From assembly GCA_024349245.1 (NCBI GenBank), contig JALDNG010000757.1, positions 1 to 64,000 on the forward strand: 64,000 nt of DNA, in the 5' to 3' direction. Position 1 is the first letter of the stretch. Each line of letters starts with the position of its first letter. The notes below the pieces were generated by a model. It was not told the origin of the DNA. It ran no database searches and was given only the letters and a program-made list of their open reading frames with translations. The position numbers and the translations under genes are program-made. Below are positions 10,702 through 20,900 of this stretch, one piece after another. Source of the stretch: Neodontobutis hainanensis (taxonomy: Eukaryota; Chordata; Actinopteri; Gobiiformes; Odontobutidae).

Positions 10702-11851
10702 GGAGCTAAGAACTGAATCTAGCTCGTTGGGAGGTGTGGTCTGAATCTCACAACATATTGGGGTAGCACCTGTTCTGTTAAATCATTTAGAGCCTAGTCT
10801 AAGTGATCCAGAAGCTTGATGGGACTACCAGAACCTGTAGACTGTGAGTCAGACTTGTTGAGAAATGGGGTTTCTCTGAGAAAGTGAGTTATTGTTAGAT
10901 TACGTTTTAACTGCAAGGAGAGAGTTACTACTTGTAGAGTGTTACGAAGAAGGCGCAGAAACTCAAGCAGACTGTGAAAGGATTTTTGAAAATCTGAGTA
11001 AAAGTGTAAATAATAAAAAAATAATGAAGGAATAAAAATTAAAGTTAACATTTTATTTTATTTAAAATAAAATAAAATTACAATTAAATTAAAATAAAAG
11101 GGGTATTAAGTCAAATAAGTCAGATTGAAAGTAATAAAAGAAGGAATTGTTGAAGTGGAAGTTGGTATAAAGTCTATTTCTGAGTGAAATGACCTTATGC
11201 TAGTATTAAGCAGTGACTATGTAGCAATAGCCTAGTGGTGTGAATGTTAATGAGGGTTGACAGTGCTAATTTGTAAAATTAACAGTGCAGAATCAGTGGG
11301 TTTAATCTAACAATTCATGCAGGTAATCAGCTTTTAAATTACAGCTATGACAAAATTCGTGCAGGGTTAAGTCTGTTCAGACGTAACAGCAGGGTTGTCG
11401 TAGTGTTAGTAAGCTGTTAGCATTAGCATTCCAATTTGACAAATCCTGTGTAGATAGGAAAGTCACAAAACAAGTCTTAAATTGTTAATCAAGACAAATT
11501 AATAATCAAATTAAATGCAGGGTTAGCATCAAAGATTTTCCAAAAGCAGATGCAATGTTCATTAAAAATGTCACAATTGTTAGTTAACTCCTATTGTGCA
11601 TTCAAGGTTGTTAAACACAGGCATTAACAACAATCAAAAACAGCTTAATAGCAGTTCAGTAGTTGTTAATAACGCAGAGTAATTCACTTTTATGTTAATT
11701 CAATCAGGCTTTTCAGTGTCAATGAAAGCTTAAATTATTCAGTTGTTAAGTTCTAAACTTGAATTAGTCACTGTTTTAAGGAAAAGTGTAATTCCGTTGA
11801 GTGACCACCAGAGAGAGACGTAGAGCTCCTCTGAGATTTTTAGAAGTTTCG

Positions 11852-11993
11852 CACTTCTCTTCCGCTAGGGGCAGTAGAAACTTGTGTCTGTGGTTTTACT
11901 ACTTCTTTCCGCTAGGGGCGATAAAGACTCTCGTGAGTCAGTGGTTTTACCACTTCTTTCCGCTTAGCGATAGAGACTCTCGTGAGTCTCTGG
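11852..11993. repeat. Three-copy ~50-bp tandem repeat in the leader
   Basis: Three copies start at 11852, about 11900 and about 11951, each with CACTTCTTTCCGCT-like sequence. The last two are followed by GACTCTCGTGAGTC, itself a perfect short inverted repeat (GACTC/GAGTC). The copies differ by a few substitutions and indels. Confidence 0.75.
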
Positions 11994-12779
11994 CTTCGGA
12001 GTGAAGTCTCCGCACGCCTTTGAGGGTGCCGGGCAAAGTTTGTTTTTAGCTCCAGTCAGAGACTGACTTGGGACGCGTCTACAACTTGTTAAACCCGCGG
12101 TTTAAACACAGCAGCGCTTTGTACAAAGCAGGTACAAGGCCACGCTTTTAAACACAAGCACATTTACCACAGCAGGCTCAAACCACGCTTTAGACAAAAC
12201 GCACGGCAGCCCACGTGGCTTTTAGGGGAGGGTTTTCACAGTTAGCTAGTCTGTGAAGGCCTACAGCACGGGTTTTTTTAATCCATTCAAAATACACCCA
12301 GGCTCATAAGCCTTAGGCAAGACAAGTTTTCTCATAAAAATCTGTAACGCGCAATTTTTTTCAACTTGTAAGAGACAATTTTAACTTAACTCTGGCATAG
12401 CACAGTAGTTAGCTTTTTGTCTCGGGCCCATATGAAGTTACACACTTTGTCTCGTGTGTTTAACATGCATGCAATTTGCAGAGTCTCTAAGCTTTGTAAC
12501 AGACTCTAAGCAACTTTTAACAAGTACTTGATTAATGCTCTGGCCATAAATGTGCGTACAATACTAATTGTAATTCAAAATAATATCAGTCCAGCTGGTA
12601 CGATTTGAATTAGCAATTTCAACAAACAAAAGCACAACTCTCACACACACACACACGCACGCGGTTAAACGCATTGCTAAGCAACAGCACAACAAAGGCA
12701 CAGCTTTCAGTGGACAGCAATTTTGTAAAGACTTTGGATATTGAGTGATTCTAATGTTTAATCAAGAAAATTCTTCCGA

Positions 12780-12795
12780 GGCTCACGCAAGGCCA
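12780..12795 (-). promoter_or_regulatory. Candidate primer-binding site
   Basis: The minus strand reads TGGCCTTGCGTGAGCC nine bases inside the 5' LTR. A TGG start fits pairing with a tRNA CCA end, but the offset is larger than usual and I could not name the tRNA. Confidence 0.3.
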
Positions 12796-12804
12796 AAAAT
12801 AATA

Positions 12805-14758
12805 TGTAGGGAATATGGTCTTATTAATTAATAATTAATATGAATATTAATTATGGAAATTAATAATTAATATTTTGCTTATCAAAATATTAATTTCTTT
12901 CGGGGCACCACTCTAGTTTTGAACAGATCCAGAGAAACTGTTTAGTCTAGTCTCATTAATCTAAAGGAAGTAAATTCTTCTCGTTTTCGAAAATTAATGA
13001 ATTAAACATTGAAACAGTAAATGTCTTTATGGGGTTTTATTAAAGATTATAAAAATTTAAACAGTGAATAATTACAGGAAATGACACAAAGGGATAATTA
13101 TTGACACATGAATGGGTAAATCAAAGAACGATAAAACACTTTACTTTCAGAGGATTTTGTGAAACAAAAGAAAGTAGGCCTATTGATTATTAACTCTATT
13201 ATTAGATGAGGGGCTGTTACGGAGCGTTTAAAGGGGTTCGATGACGGTTTCTGAGGCCAAGGCTGTTATGTTTAGACAGTTAGACGCCAAACTTGTGTAA
13301 CTAACGTTTAGACTCACCCTGGGGTCGTGATTGGTCTCAGATCTTAGCGGCGAGAGGTCTAGAGGTTGTCCGGAACCCTGTCGCAACCGATGACGCGTTT
13401 ATCGCCTCCAGGATGGCCTGCTGTTTCCACTCTCCAGAGGGGCTGCCATGGGCCGGAGATTCAAAAGCGTCTCGTTACTGTCACAACTAGCCAAGCCTTT
13501 TAGCATCAGCGTCGTACACCGAGTAAAATTGAGTCTTTCAAAGTTATTGCGAAGTCCACTGGAGAAGGTTTAGCGGCTGTGTTGCTGGCTTAAACTTGCT
13601 CGAGAAAGTTAGATTTTAGTCAAGCTAACTCTTTAGCAGGCAGGAAATCTTCAAAAATAAAGCGAGGCAACTTCCTTTGTTGGCAGGCTGGCAGGAAGTA
13701 AGCTACTTTGAACAGCTTTGTGAAGGAAACTTTATCGCGGCAAGCTAAACTTGCAGGCTTTAAAGTACAAAGAAAATTTACTTGTTACACGAGGTCCGGA
13801 GCTTGTGAGAGGTTCGAGGGCCTACGGCCCTGAGCGGACAAGAGGTCCAGTGCGAAGTGAAGAGGAGACGGAGAGTAGTGCAGAGAGGCGTGTTTTTGAC
13901 CAGCGGTCACTTTTAACACTTTTGACAGGGTGTGTCTTACGGAGGAAGGCATTGCTTTGGGGAGTTTAAATGTTTAAACTAAGTCTTAAACATTCCTTTT
14001 GTTTCACCCTATTTTCCTTGGTTTTCGTAAAACACACAAACACATTCGTACTTGCAGGATTATGCAAAGAAACATTTGTCAGACTTATTATAAAAACATA
14101 TATTCATTACATTTTATTAACATAAAACGTAACTCTGTAGGAATGGAAGGAATTAGTTGACTTGTAAAACTCTGCATCCTGGAAACAAACAGTATATTTG
14201 TTAGTACATTCACAATCTTTCTAAGTAATAAAATAACAAAATGTCCTTTAATGAAATAACACCAATGTCCTTCTTGAGTGCAGAGTCATTTGTCCAGTTA
14301 AACCAAAAGGGGTAGTGTTTGACCATGCCCGAACGACTATGATCAAAGACATTTTCAACTGTTAATCAGGATTAGAATAAAGTGTTCTCGAAAGCTGGAT
14401 GGACACCTTATCTACAGGATTTACGGCTTTTGGACATGGCGCCTAGCAGTCTGTGATGTTCCATGTGTCACCTTTGACACGGTGCTGGGTAGAACGAAGA
14501 TCCAATTCTTATAAAAGCAAAACAAAGTCATTAATAAGTTTCCTGTCCTTAGCAAAACACGTTGGTGTCCTTTTATCTGAAAGAAAACGGGTTAGCATGT
14601 CTTCTTCTCAAGATTTACATCCACGGCCTGTCTCTGGAGGCCGATGGTGAAACAACAGTTGTTAATCTTGAAGACCCTTAGTGAAACAGTTTGGAAGTCT
14701 GTAAGTGATTAAACAAATGTTATAATCCGTGTGGCGTTCTGGAGGCTGATCTGCTACA
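12805..14758 (-). repeat. 5' LTR of the LTR retrotransposon (right copy)
   Basis: A 1954-bp direct repeat of 2680-4636 with the same TGTAG...CTACA ends. It supplies the promoter for minus-strand transcription of the element; a core promoter was not pinned down. Small open frames within (13751-13969, 14453-14650) are chance. Confidence 0.93.
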
Positions 14759-14762
14759 AGGC
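14759..14762. other. Target-site duplication, right copy (AGGC)
   Basis: Matches AGAC at 2676-2679 with one A/G change. The following GTTTATTAGAAC is the expected continuation of the satellite A unit that was split. Confidence 0.6.
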
Positions 14763-15943
14763 GTTTATTAGAACAGACTGTAGACCTGCAGTAGAACAGA
14801 CCGTAGATGAGCAGTAAAACAGACTATAGATTTGCATTAGAACAGACTTTAAAAGTGCAGTAGTAGAGACTGTACACGTGTAGTAGAACAGACTGTAGAT
14901 GAGCAGTAGTACAGACTGTAGACTTACATTAGAACAGACTGTAGATGTGCATTAGAACAGACTGTAGAGGCGTGCAGTAGAACAGACTGTAGACCTGCAC
15001 TTAAAGAGACCGTAGATAAGCAGTAGTACAGACTATAGACTGGCATTAGAACAGACTGTAGAGGTGCAGGTGAACAGACAGTAGACGTGCAGTTGAGCAG
15101 ACTTCAGAGCAGCAGTAGTACAGACTCTAGATTGGCTTTAGAACTGACTATAGACGAGCATTAGAACAGGCTATAAACGTCCAGTAGAACAGACTCTATA
15201 TAAGTATTAGAAAACACTCTAGATCTGCTTTATAACAAAATGTAGAGGTTCAGTAGTTCCGACTGTAGACGAACATTAGAACAGACTGTATATGAGTATT
15301 AGAAAACACTCTAAACATGCTTTAGAACAGACTGTAGAGGTGCAGTAATACAGACTGTAGATGAAAATTAGAAAAGACTGTAAACGTCCAGTAGAACAGA
15401 CTGACAATGTGCAGAAGAATAGACTGTAGAGATGCAGTAGTACAGACTGTAGACAAGCATTAGAACAGACTGTATATGAGTATTAGAAAACACTCTAGAC
15501 ATGCTTTAGAACAGACTGTAGAGCTGCAGTACTTCAGACTGTAGACGAGTATTAGAACAGACTCTATATTAGTTTTAGAAAACACTCTGCACATGCTTTA
15601 GAACAGATTGTAAAAGGTGCAGTATTTCTGACTGTAGACATGCATTAGAACAGACTGTATATGAGTATTAGAAAACACTCTAGACATGCTTTAGAACAGA
15701 CTGTAGATGAGCAGTAATACAGACTGTAGACTTGCATTAGAACAGACTGTAGATGTGCAGTAGAACAGACTGTAGACGTTTATTAGAACAGACTGTAGAC
15801 CTGCAAAAGAACAGACCGTAGATGAGTAGTAAAACAGACTATAGACTTGCATTAGAACAGACTGTAAAACTGACTGTAGACGAGCATTAGAACAGACTGT
15901 AAACATCCAGTAGAACAGACTGACAATGTGCAGAAGAATAGAC
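14763..15943 (-). repeat. Satellite A, 23-bp repeat, right of the LTR element
   Basis: About 50 units in inverted orientation. The unit order closely matches 43445-44360 and 39877-40060, including the rare GTAGACCTGCAAAAGAACAG unit and the adjacent AAAACTGACTGTAG variant, so these tracts are duplicates. Ends abruptly at the satellite B junction (ACTGTGGCAGAGG). Confidence 0.9.
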
Positions 15944-17252
15944 TGTGGCAGAGGCCACAGAGAGACCAATGGAGGTAGAGAGAGCAGAGGAGGCAGAGAA
16001 GGCAGAGAGACCAGTAGAGGCAGGGGCGACAGAGAGAGCAGTTTAGGCAGAGGCCACAGAGAGACGAGAGGAAGCAGAGGAGGCAGAGAGACCAGACGAG
16101 GCAGTTAGAGTAGAGGAGGCAGAGGAGACAGAGAGACCAGAGGAGGCAGAGCCCACAGAGTGACTAGAGGAGGCAGAGGAGACAAAGAGACCAGAGGAGG
16201 CAGAGGCCACAGAGTGACCAGAGGAGGCAGAGGCAATTGAGAGACCAGTGGAGGCAGAGAGCAGAGGGAGCAGAGGAGGCACAGAGACTAGAGAAGGCAG
16301 AGGCCACAAAAGACCAGAGGAGGCAGAGAGTCCAGAGGAGGCAGAGGCCAATGAGAGGCCAGAGGAGGTAGAGGCCACAGAGAGACCAGAGGAGGCAGAG
16401 GCCACAGAAAGACCAGAGGAGGCAGAGGCCACAGAGAGACCAGAGGAGGCAGTTAGAGCAGCGGAGGCAGACAGACCAGAGGAGGCAGAGGCCACAAAGA
16501 GACCAGAGGAGGCAGAGAGTCAAGAGGAGGCAGAGGCCACAGAGAGACTAGAGGAGGCAGAGGAGGCAGAGAGTCAAGAGAAGGCAGAGGCCACAGAGAG
16601 ACCAGAGGAGGCAGAGGCCACAGAGAGACGAGAGGAGGCAGAGGAGATAGAGAGAGCAGAAGAGGAAGAGGCCACAGTTAGACCAGAGGGGGAAGAGGCC
16701 ACCGAGAGTTCAGTTGAGGCAGAAAGACAGAGAGCCCAGAGGAGGCAGAGAGACGAGAGGATGCAGAGGAGTCAGAGAGACCAAAGGAGACAGAGGCCAC
16801 AGAGAGACCAGAGGAGTTATAGGAATAGAGAGTCCAGAGGAGGCAGAGGCCACAGAGAGGCTAGAGGAGGTAGAGGCCACAGAGAGACCAGAGGAGGCAG
16901 AAGCCACAAAAAGACCAGAGGAGGCAGAGGCCACAGAGAGACCAGAGGAGGCAGAGGAGGCAGAGAGACCAGAAAAGGCAGATTCCACAGAGAGACCAGA
17001 GGAGGCAGAGGCCACAGAGAGACCAGAGGAGGCAGAGAGTCCAGAGGAGGCAGAGGCCACAGAGTGACTAGAGGAGGCATAGGAGACAAAGAGACCAGAG
17101 GAGTCAGAGGCCACAGACAGACCAGAGGAGGCAGAGGCAATAGAGAGACTAGTGGAGGCAGAGAGACTAGAGAGGCCAGAGGAGGCAGAGGCCACAGAGA
17201 GACGAGAGGAGGCAGAGGCCACAGAGAGACGAGAGGAGGCAGAGGAGATATA
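15944..17252 (+). repeat. Satellite B, 27-bp purine-rich repeat, first tract
   Basis: Tandem 27-bp units made of AGACCAGAGGAGG plus CAGAGGCCACAGAG, with 18-bp and 9-bp-multiple variants. The consensus has no T on this strand (10 A, 11 G, 6 C). Since 27 is a multiple of 3, frames stay open: the + strand reads EATERPEEA repeats and the minus strand reads LVSLWPLPP or SGLSVASAS repeats. The 396-codon frame at 16248-17438 runs out of the array into the MITE and is not a credible gene. Continues after the MITE at 17988. Confidence 0.93.
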
Positions 17253-17987
17253 GGCTGTGTCCAAATTCAGGGTCTGCATCCTTCGGAGTCCTCATTTGAA
17301 GGATGTTACGTCACAGCGCAGCGGACGAAGGCTGTCCAAATTCGTAGGATCCTTCAAATGCGGCCCACAAATCGTCCTCCTTTTCCCGAATTGGAAGGAT
17401 GGGTGTGGTGGATCCTTTCCGTCCTACCTATCCCATAATTCTTTTCGGCAGAGCGTAATGGCCAATGAAGTGAGCGGTAGCGGAGTGGGAGAGGAGTATG
17501 CTTTTAGATGTACGTTTTTTAAAAACTGGCTTTTAAAAAAAATACGTATTTTTTTCAGTGGTTGTCATACATTTTGTTAAGTATTTTTTTTTTACATTTG
17601 TACGTTTATATACCAAAAACATTACTCGTAAACTAGCTTCTTCCTTACAGCCTGTGTGAATATCCTTACACACAGCTAATCTGTTAGTGATTGAAGCTGT
17701 TGAACGCTTCCAGGGATGAAAGAGCAGACAGAAGTTTTTATAAAGCTCCGGGGAAAGAACGATGAGCTCTTCACCAGAGCAAACAAAAAAAAAAAAGCTT
17801 GGCGCTGTCACGGTTGCTAGGCGACAGGAAATGAGCAACGGGTAAGGGAGGGAACTGAAAGAAGGGTAGGCTGTCCAAATTCACAAACACCGACTTCCGG
17901 GTTTTGCGGTCGTCGGAGGACCCCTCCTCCTTCAACCGGGTAGGAAGGATCCTAAGGAGGATGTAGACCCTGAATTTGGACACAGCC
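17253..17987. mobile_element. MITE with long terminal inverted repeats
   Basis: A 735-bp non-coding element. The left end GGCTGTGTCCAAATTCAGGG is matched in inverted form by the right end, and the similarity continues for about 35 bases. Direct subterminal copies of GGCTGTCCAAATTC lie at 17330-17343 and 17869-17882. The flanks (GAGATATA before, ATAGAGTGCAG after) compared with the uninterrupted paralogue GAGATATAGAGCGCAG at about 19906-19921 give a 3-bp ATA duplication. A 3-bp duplication suggests a PIF/Harbinger-type element, but no transposase is present and the superfamily is uncertain. Confidence 0.88.
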
Positions 17988-20900
17988 ATAGAGTGCAGAC
18001 GAGACAAAGGCCACAGTTAGACCAGAGGGGGAAGAGGCCACCGAGAGTTCAGAGGAGGCAGAAAGACAGAGAACCTAGAGGAGATAGAGAAATAGAGAGA
18101 CAAGAGGAGGCAGAGGCCACAGAGAGACCAGAGGAAGCAGAGGTCACAGAGAGACCAGAGGAGGCAGAGAGTCCAGAGGAGTCAGAGGCCACAGAGAGAC
18201 CAGTAAAGGCAGAGGCCACAGAGAGACAAGAGGAGGCAGAGAAGGCAGAGAGACTAGAGGAGGCAGAGAGACCAGAGGAGGAAGAGGCGACAGAGAGTCT
18301 AGAGGAGACAGATAAGTCAGAGAGACTAGAGGAGGTAGAGGCCAGAGAGAGAGCAGAGGAGGCAGAGGCTACAGAGAGACGAGTGGAGTCAAAGGCCACT
18401 GAGAGACCAGTGGAGGCATAGGAGACAGAGAGACCAGAGGAGGCAGAGGCCACAGAGAGACGAGAGGAGGCAGAGGACACAGACAGACCAGAGGAGGCAG
18501 AGGAGGTAGAGAGACCAGTGGAGGCAGAGGAGACAGAGAGACCAGAGGAGGCAGAGGCCACAGAGAATCCAGAGGAGGCATAGGCCACAGAGAGACCAGA
18601 GGATTGCAGAGGTCACAGAGAGACCAGTGGAGGTAGAGAGAGCAGAGGAGGCAGAGAAGGCAGAGAGACCAGTGGAGGCAGGGGAGACAGAGAGAGCAGA
18701 GGAGGCAGAGGCCACAGAAAGACCAGAGGAGGCAGAGGCCACAGAGAGACCAGAGGAGGCAGTTAGAGTAGCGGAGGCAGACAGACCAGAGGAGGCAGAG
18801 GCCACAAAGAGACCAGAGGAGGCAGTGAGTCCAGAGGAGGCAGAGGCCACAGAGTGACTAGAGGAGGCAGAGGCAAAAAAGAGAGCAGTGGAGGCAGAGA
18901 GACTAGAGGAGGCAGAGGAGGCAGAGAGTCAAGAGAAGGCAGAGGCCACAGAGAGACCAGAGGAGGCAGAGGCCACAGAGAGACGAGAGGAGGTAGAGGA
19001 GATAGAGAGAGCAGAAGAGGAAGAGGCCACAGTTAGACCAGAGGGGGAAGAGGCCACCGAGAGTTCAGTTGAGGCAGAAAGACAGAGAGCCCAGAGGAGG
19101 CAGAGAGACGAGAGGATGCAGAGGAGGCAGAGAGACCAAAGGAGACAGAGGCCACAGAGAGACCAGAGGAGGCAGTTAGAGTAGCGGAGGCAGACAGACC
19201 AGAGGAGGCAGAGGCCACAAAGAGACCAGAGGAGGCAGTGAGTCCAGAGGAGGCAGAGGCCACAGAGTGACTAGAGGAGGCAGAGGCAAAAAAGAGAGCA
19301 GTGGAGGCAGAGAGACTAGAGGAGGCAGAGGAGGCAGAGAGTCAAGAGAAGGCAGAGGCCACAGAGAGACCAGAGGAGGCAGAGGCCACAGAGAGACGAG
19401 AGGAGGTAGAGGAGATAGAGAGAGCAGAAGAGGAAGAGGCCACAGTTAGACCAGAGGGGGAAGAGGCCACCGAGAGTTCAGTTGAGGCAGAAAGACAGAG
19501 AGCCCAGAGGAGGCAGAGTTGACGAGAGGATGCAGAGGAGGCAGAGAGACCAAAGGAGACAGAGGCCACAGAGAGACCAGAGGAGATAGAGGAATAGAGA
19601 GTCCAGAGGAGGCAGAGGCCACAGAGAGGCTAGAGGAGGTAGAGGCCACAGAGAGACCAGAGGAGGCAGAAGCCACAAAAAGACCAGAGGAGGCAGAGAG
19701 TCCAGAGGAGGCAGAGGCCACAGAGTGACTAGAGGAGGCATAGGAGACAAAGAGACCAGAGGAGTCAGAGGCCACAGACAGACCAGAGGAGGCAGAGGCA
19801 ATAGAGAGACTAGTGGAGGCAGAGAGACAGGAGAGGCCAGAGGAGGCAGAGGCCACAGAGAGACCAGAGGAGGCAGAGGCCACAGAGAGACGAGAGGAGG
19901 CAGAGGAGATATAGAGCGCAGAAGAGGCAAAGGCCACAGTTAGACCAGAGGGGGAAGAGGCCACCGAGAGTTCAGAGGAGGCAGAAAGACAGAGAACCCA
20001 GAGGAGATAGAGGAATAGAGAGACAAGAGGAGGCAGAGGCCACAGAGAGACCAGAGGAAGCAGAGGTCACAGAGAGACCAGAAGAGGCAGAGAGTCCAGA
20101 GGAGTCAGAGGCCACAGAGAGACCAGAGGAGGCAGAGGAGGCAGAGAGACCAGAGGAGGCAGAGGAGGCAGAGAGACCAGAGGAGGCAGAGGCCAGAGAG
20201 AGACCAGTAAAGGCAGAGGCCACAGAGAGACAAGAGGAGGCAGAGAAGGCAGAGAGACTAGAGGAGGCAGAGGCCGCAGAGAGACCAGAGGAGGAAGAGG
20301 CGACAGAGAGTCTAGAGGAGACAGATAAGTCAGAGAGACTAGTGGAGGTAGAGGCCAGAGAGAGAGCAGAGGAGGCAGAGGCCACAGAGAGACGAGTGGA
20401 GTCAAAGGCCACTGAGAGACCAGTGGAGGCATAGGAGACAGAGAGACCAGAGGAGGCAGAGGCCACAGAGAGACGAGAGGAGGCAGAGGACACAGACAGA
20501 CCAGAGGAGGCAGAGGAGGTAGAGAGACCATTGGAGGCAGAGGAGACAGAGAGACCAGAGGAGGCAGAGGCCACAGAGAGACCAGAGGATTGCAGAGGTC
20601 ACAGAGAGACCAGTGGAGGTAGAGAGAGCAGAGGAGGCAGAGAAGGCAGAGAGACCAGTGGAGGCAGGGGAGACAGAGAGAGCAGAGGAGGCAGAGGCCA
20701 CAGAAAGACCAGAGGAGGCAGAGGCCACAGAGAGACCAGAGGAGCCAGTTAGAGCAGCGGAGGCAGACAGACCAGAGGAGGCAGAGGCCACAAAGAGACC
20801 AGAGGAGGCAGAGAGTCCAGAGGAGGCAGAGGCCACAGAGTGACTAGAGGAGGCAGAGGCAAAAAAGAGAGCAGTGGAGGCAGAGAGACTAGAGGAGGCA

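Larger units (their letters stand above)
10702..12804 (-). other. Leader of the LTR element between 5' LTR and gag
   Basis: A 2.1-kb noncoding stretch. It holds an A/T tract near 11050-11100, a short CA run near 12637-12660, and the three-copy repeat at 11852-11993. No long frame on the element's strand. An 85-codon minus frame (10794-11051) is AT-rich with no domain and is not called as a gene. Packaging or translation signals would be expected here but none was recognised. Confidence 0.6.
2680..14758 (-). mobile_element. Gypsy/ERV-like LTR retrotransposon, minus strand, degenerate
   Basis: A 12,079-bp element bounded by direct LTRs (2680-4636 and 12805-14758) that begin TGTAG and end CTACA. 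On the minus strand the order is 5' LTR, leader of about 2.1 kb, coiled-coil gag region, capsid, basic region, retropepsin, second retropepsin-like domain, RNase-H-like tail, zinc-binding integrase N-terminus, DDE core, integrase C-terminus, polypurine tract, 3' LTR. PR-RNaseH-INT order fits the Ty3/Gypsy or retroviral arrangement. No reverse transcriptase motifs were found, and the space between the protease-like domains and integrase (about 900 bp) is too short for RT plus RNase H. Frames are broken by several shifts. The LTRs are nearly identical with scattered small indels, so insertion looks fairly recent. The family name is not recognised. Confidence 0.9.

Noticed and set aside
11801..12004. 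67-codon + strand frame in the leader
   Set aside because: It is generated by the three-copy ~50-bp repeat and is antisense to the element.
13751..13969. 72-codon frame in the right LTR that might be an LTR-encoded protein
   Set aside because: The other LTR copy has the frame broken by indels, there is no recognisable domain, and it is antisense to the element.
16248..17438. 396-codon + strand frame crossing from satellite B into the MITE
   Set aside because: The non-repeat tail is MITE sequence including its terminal inverted repeat, so the fusion is accidental.
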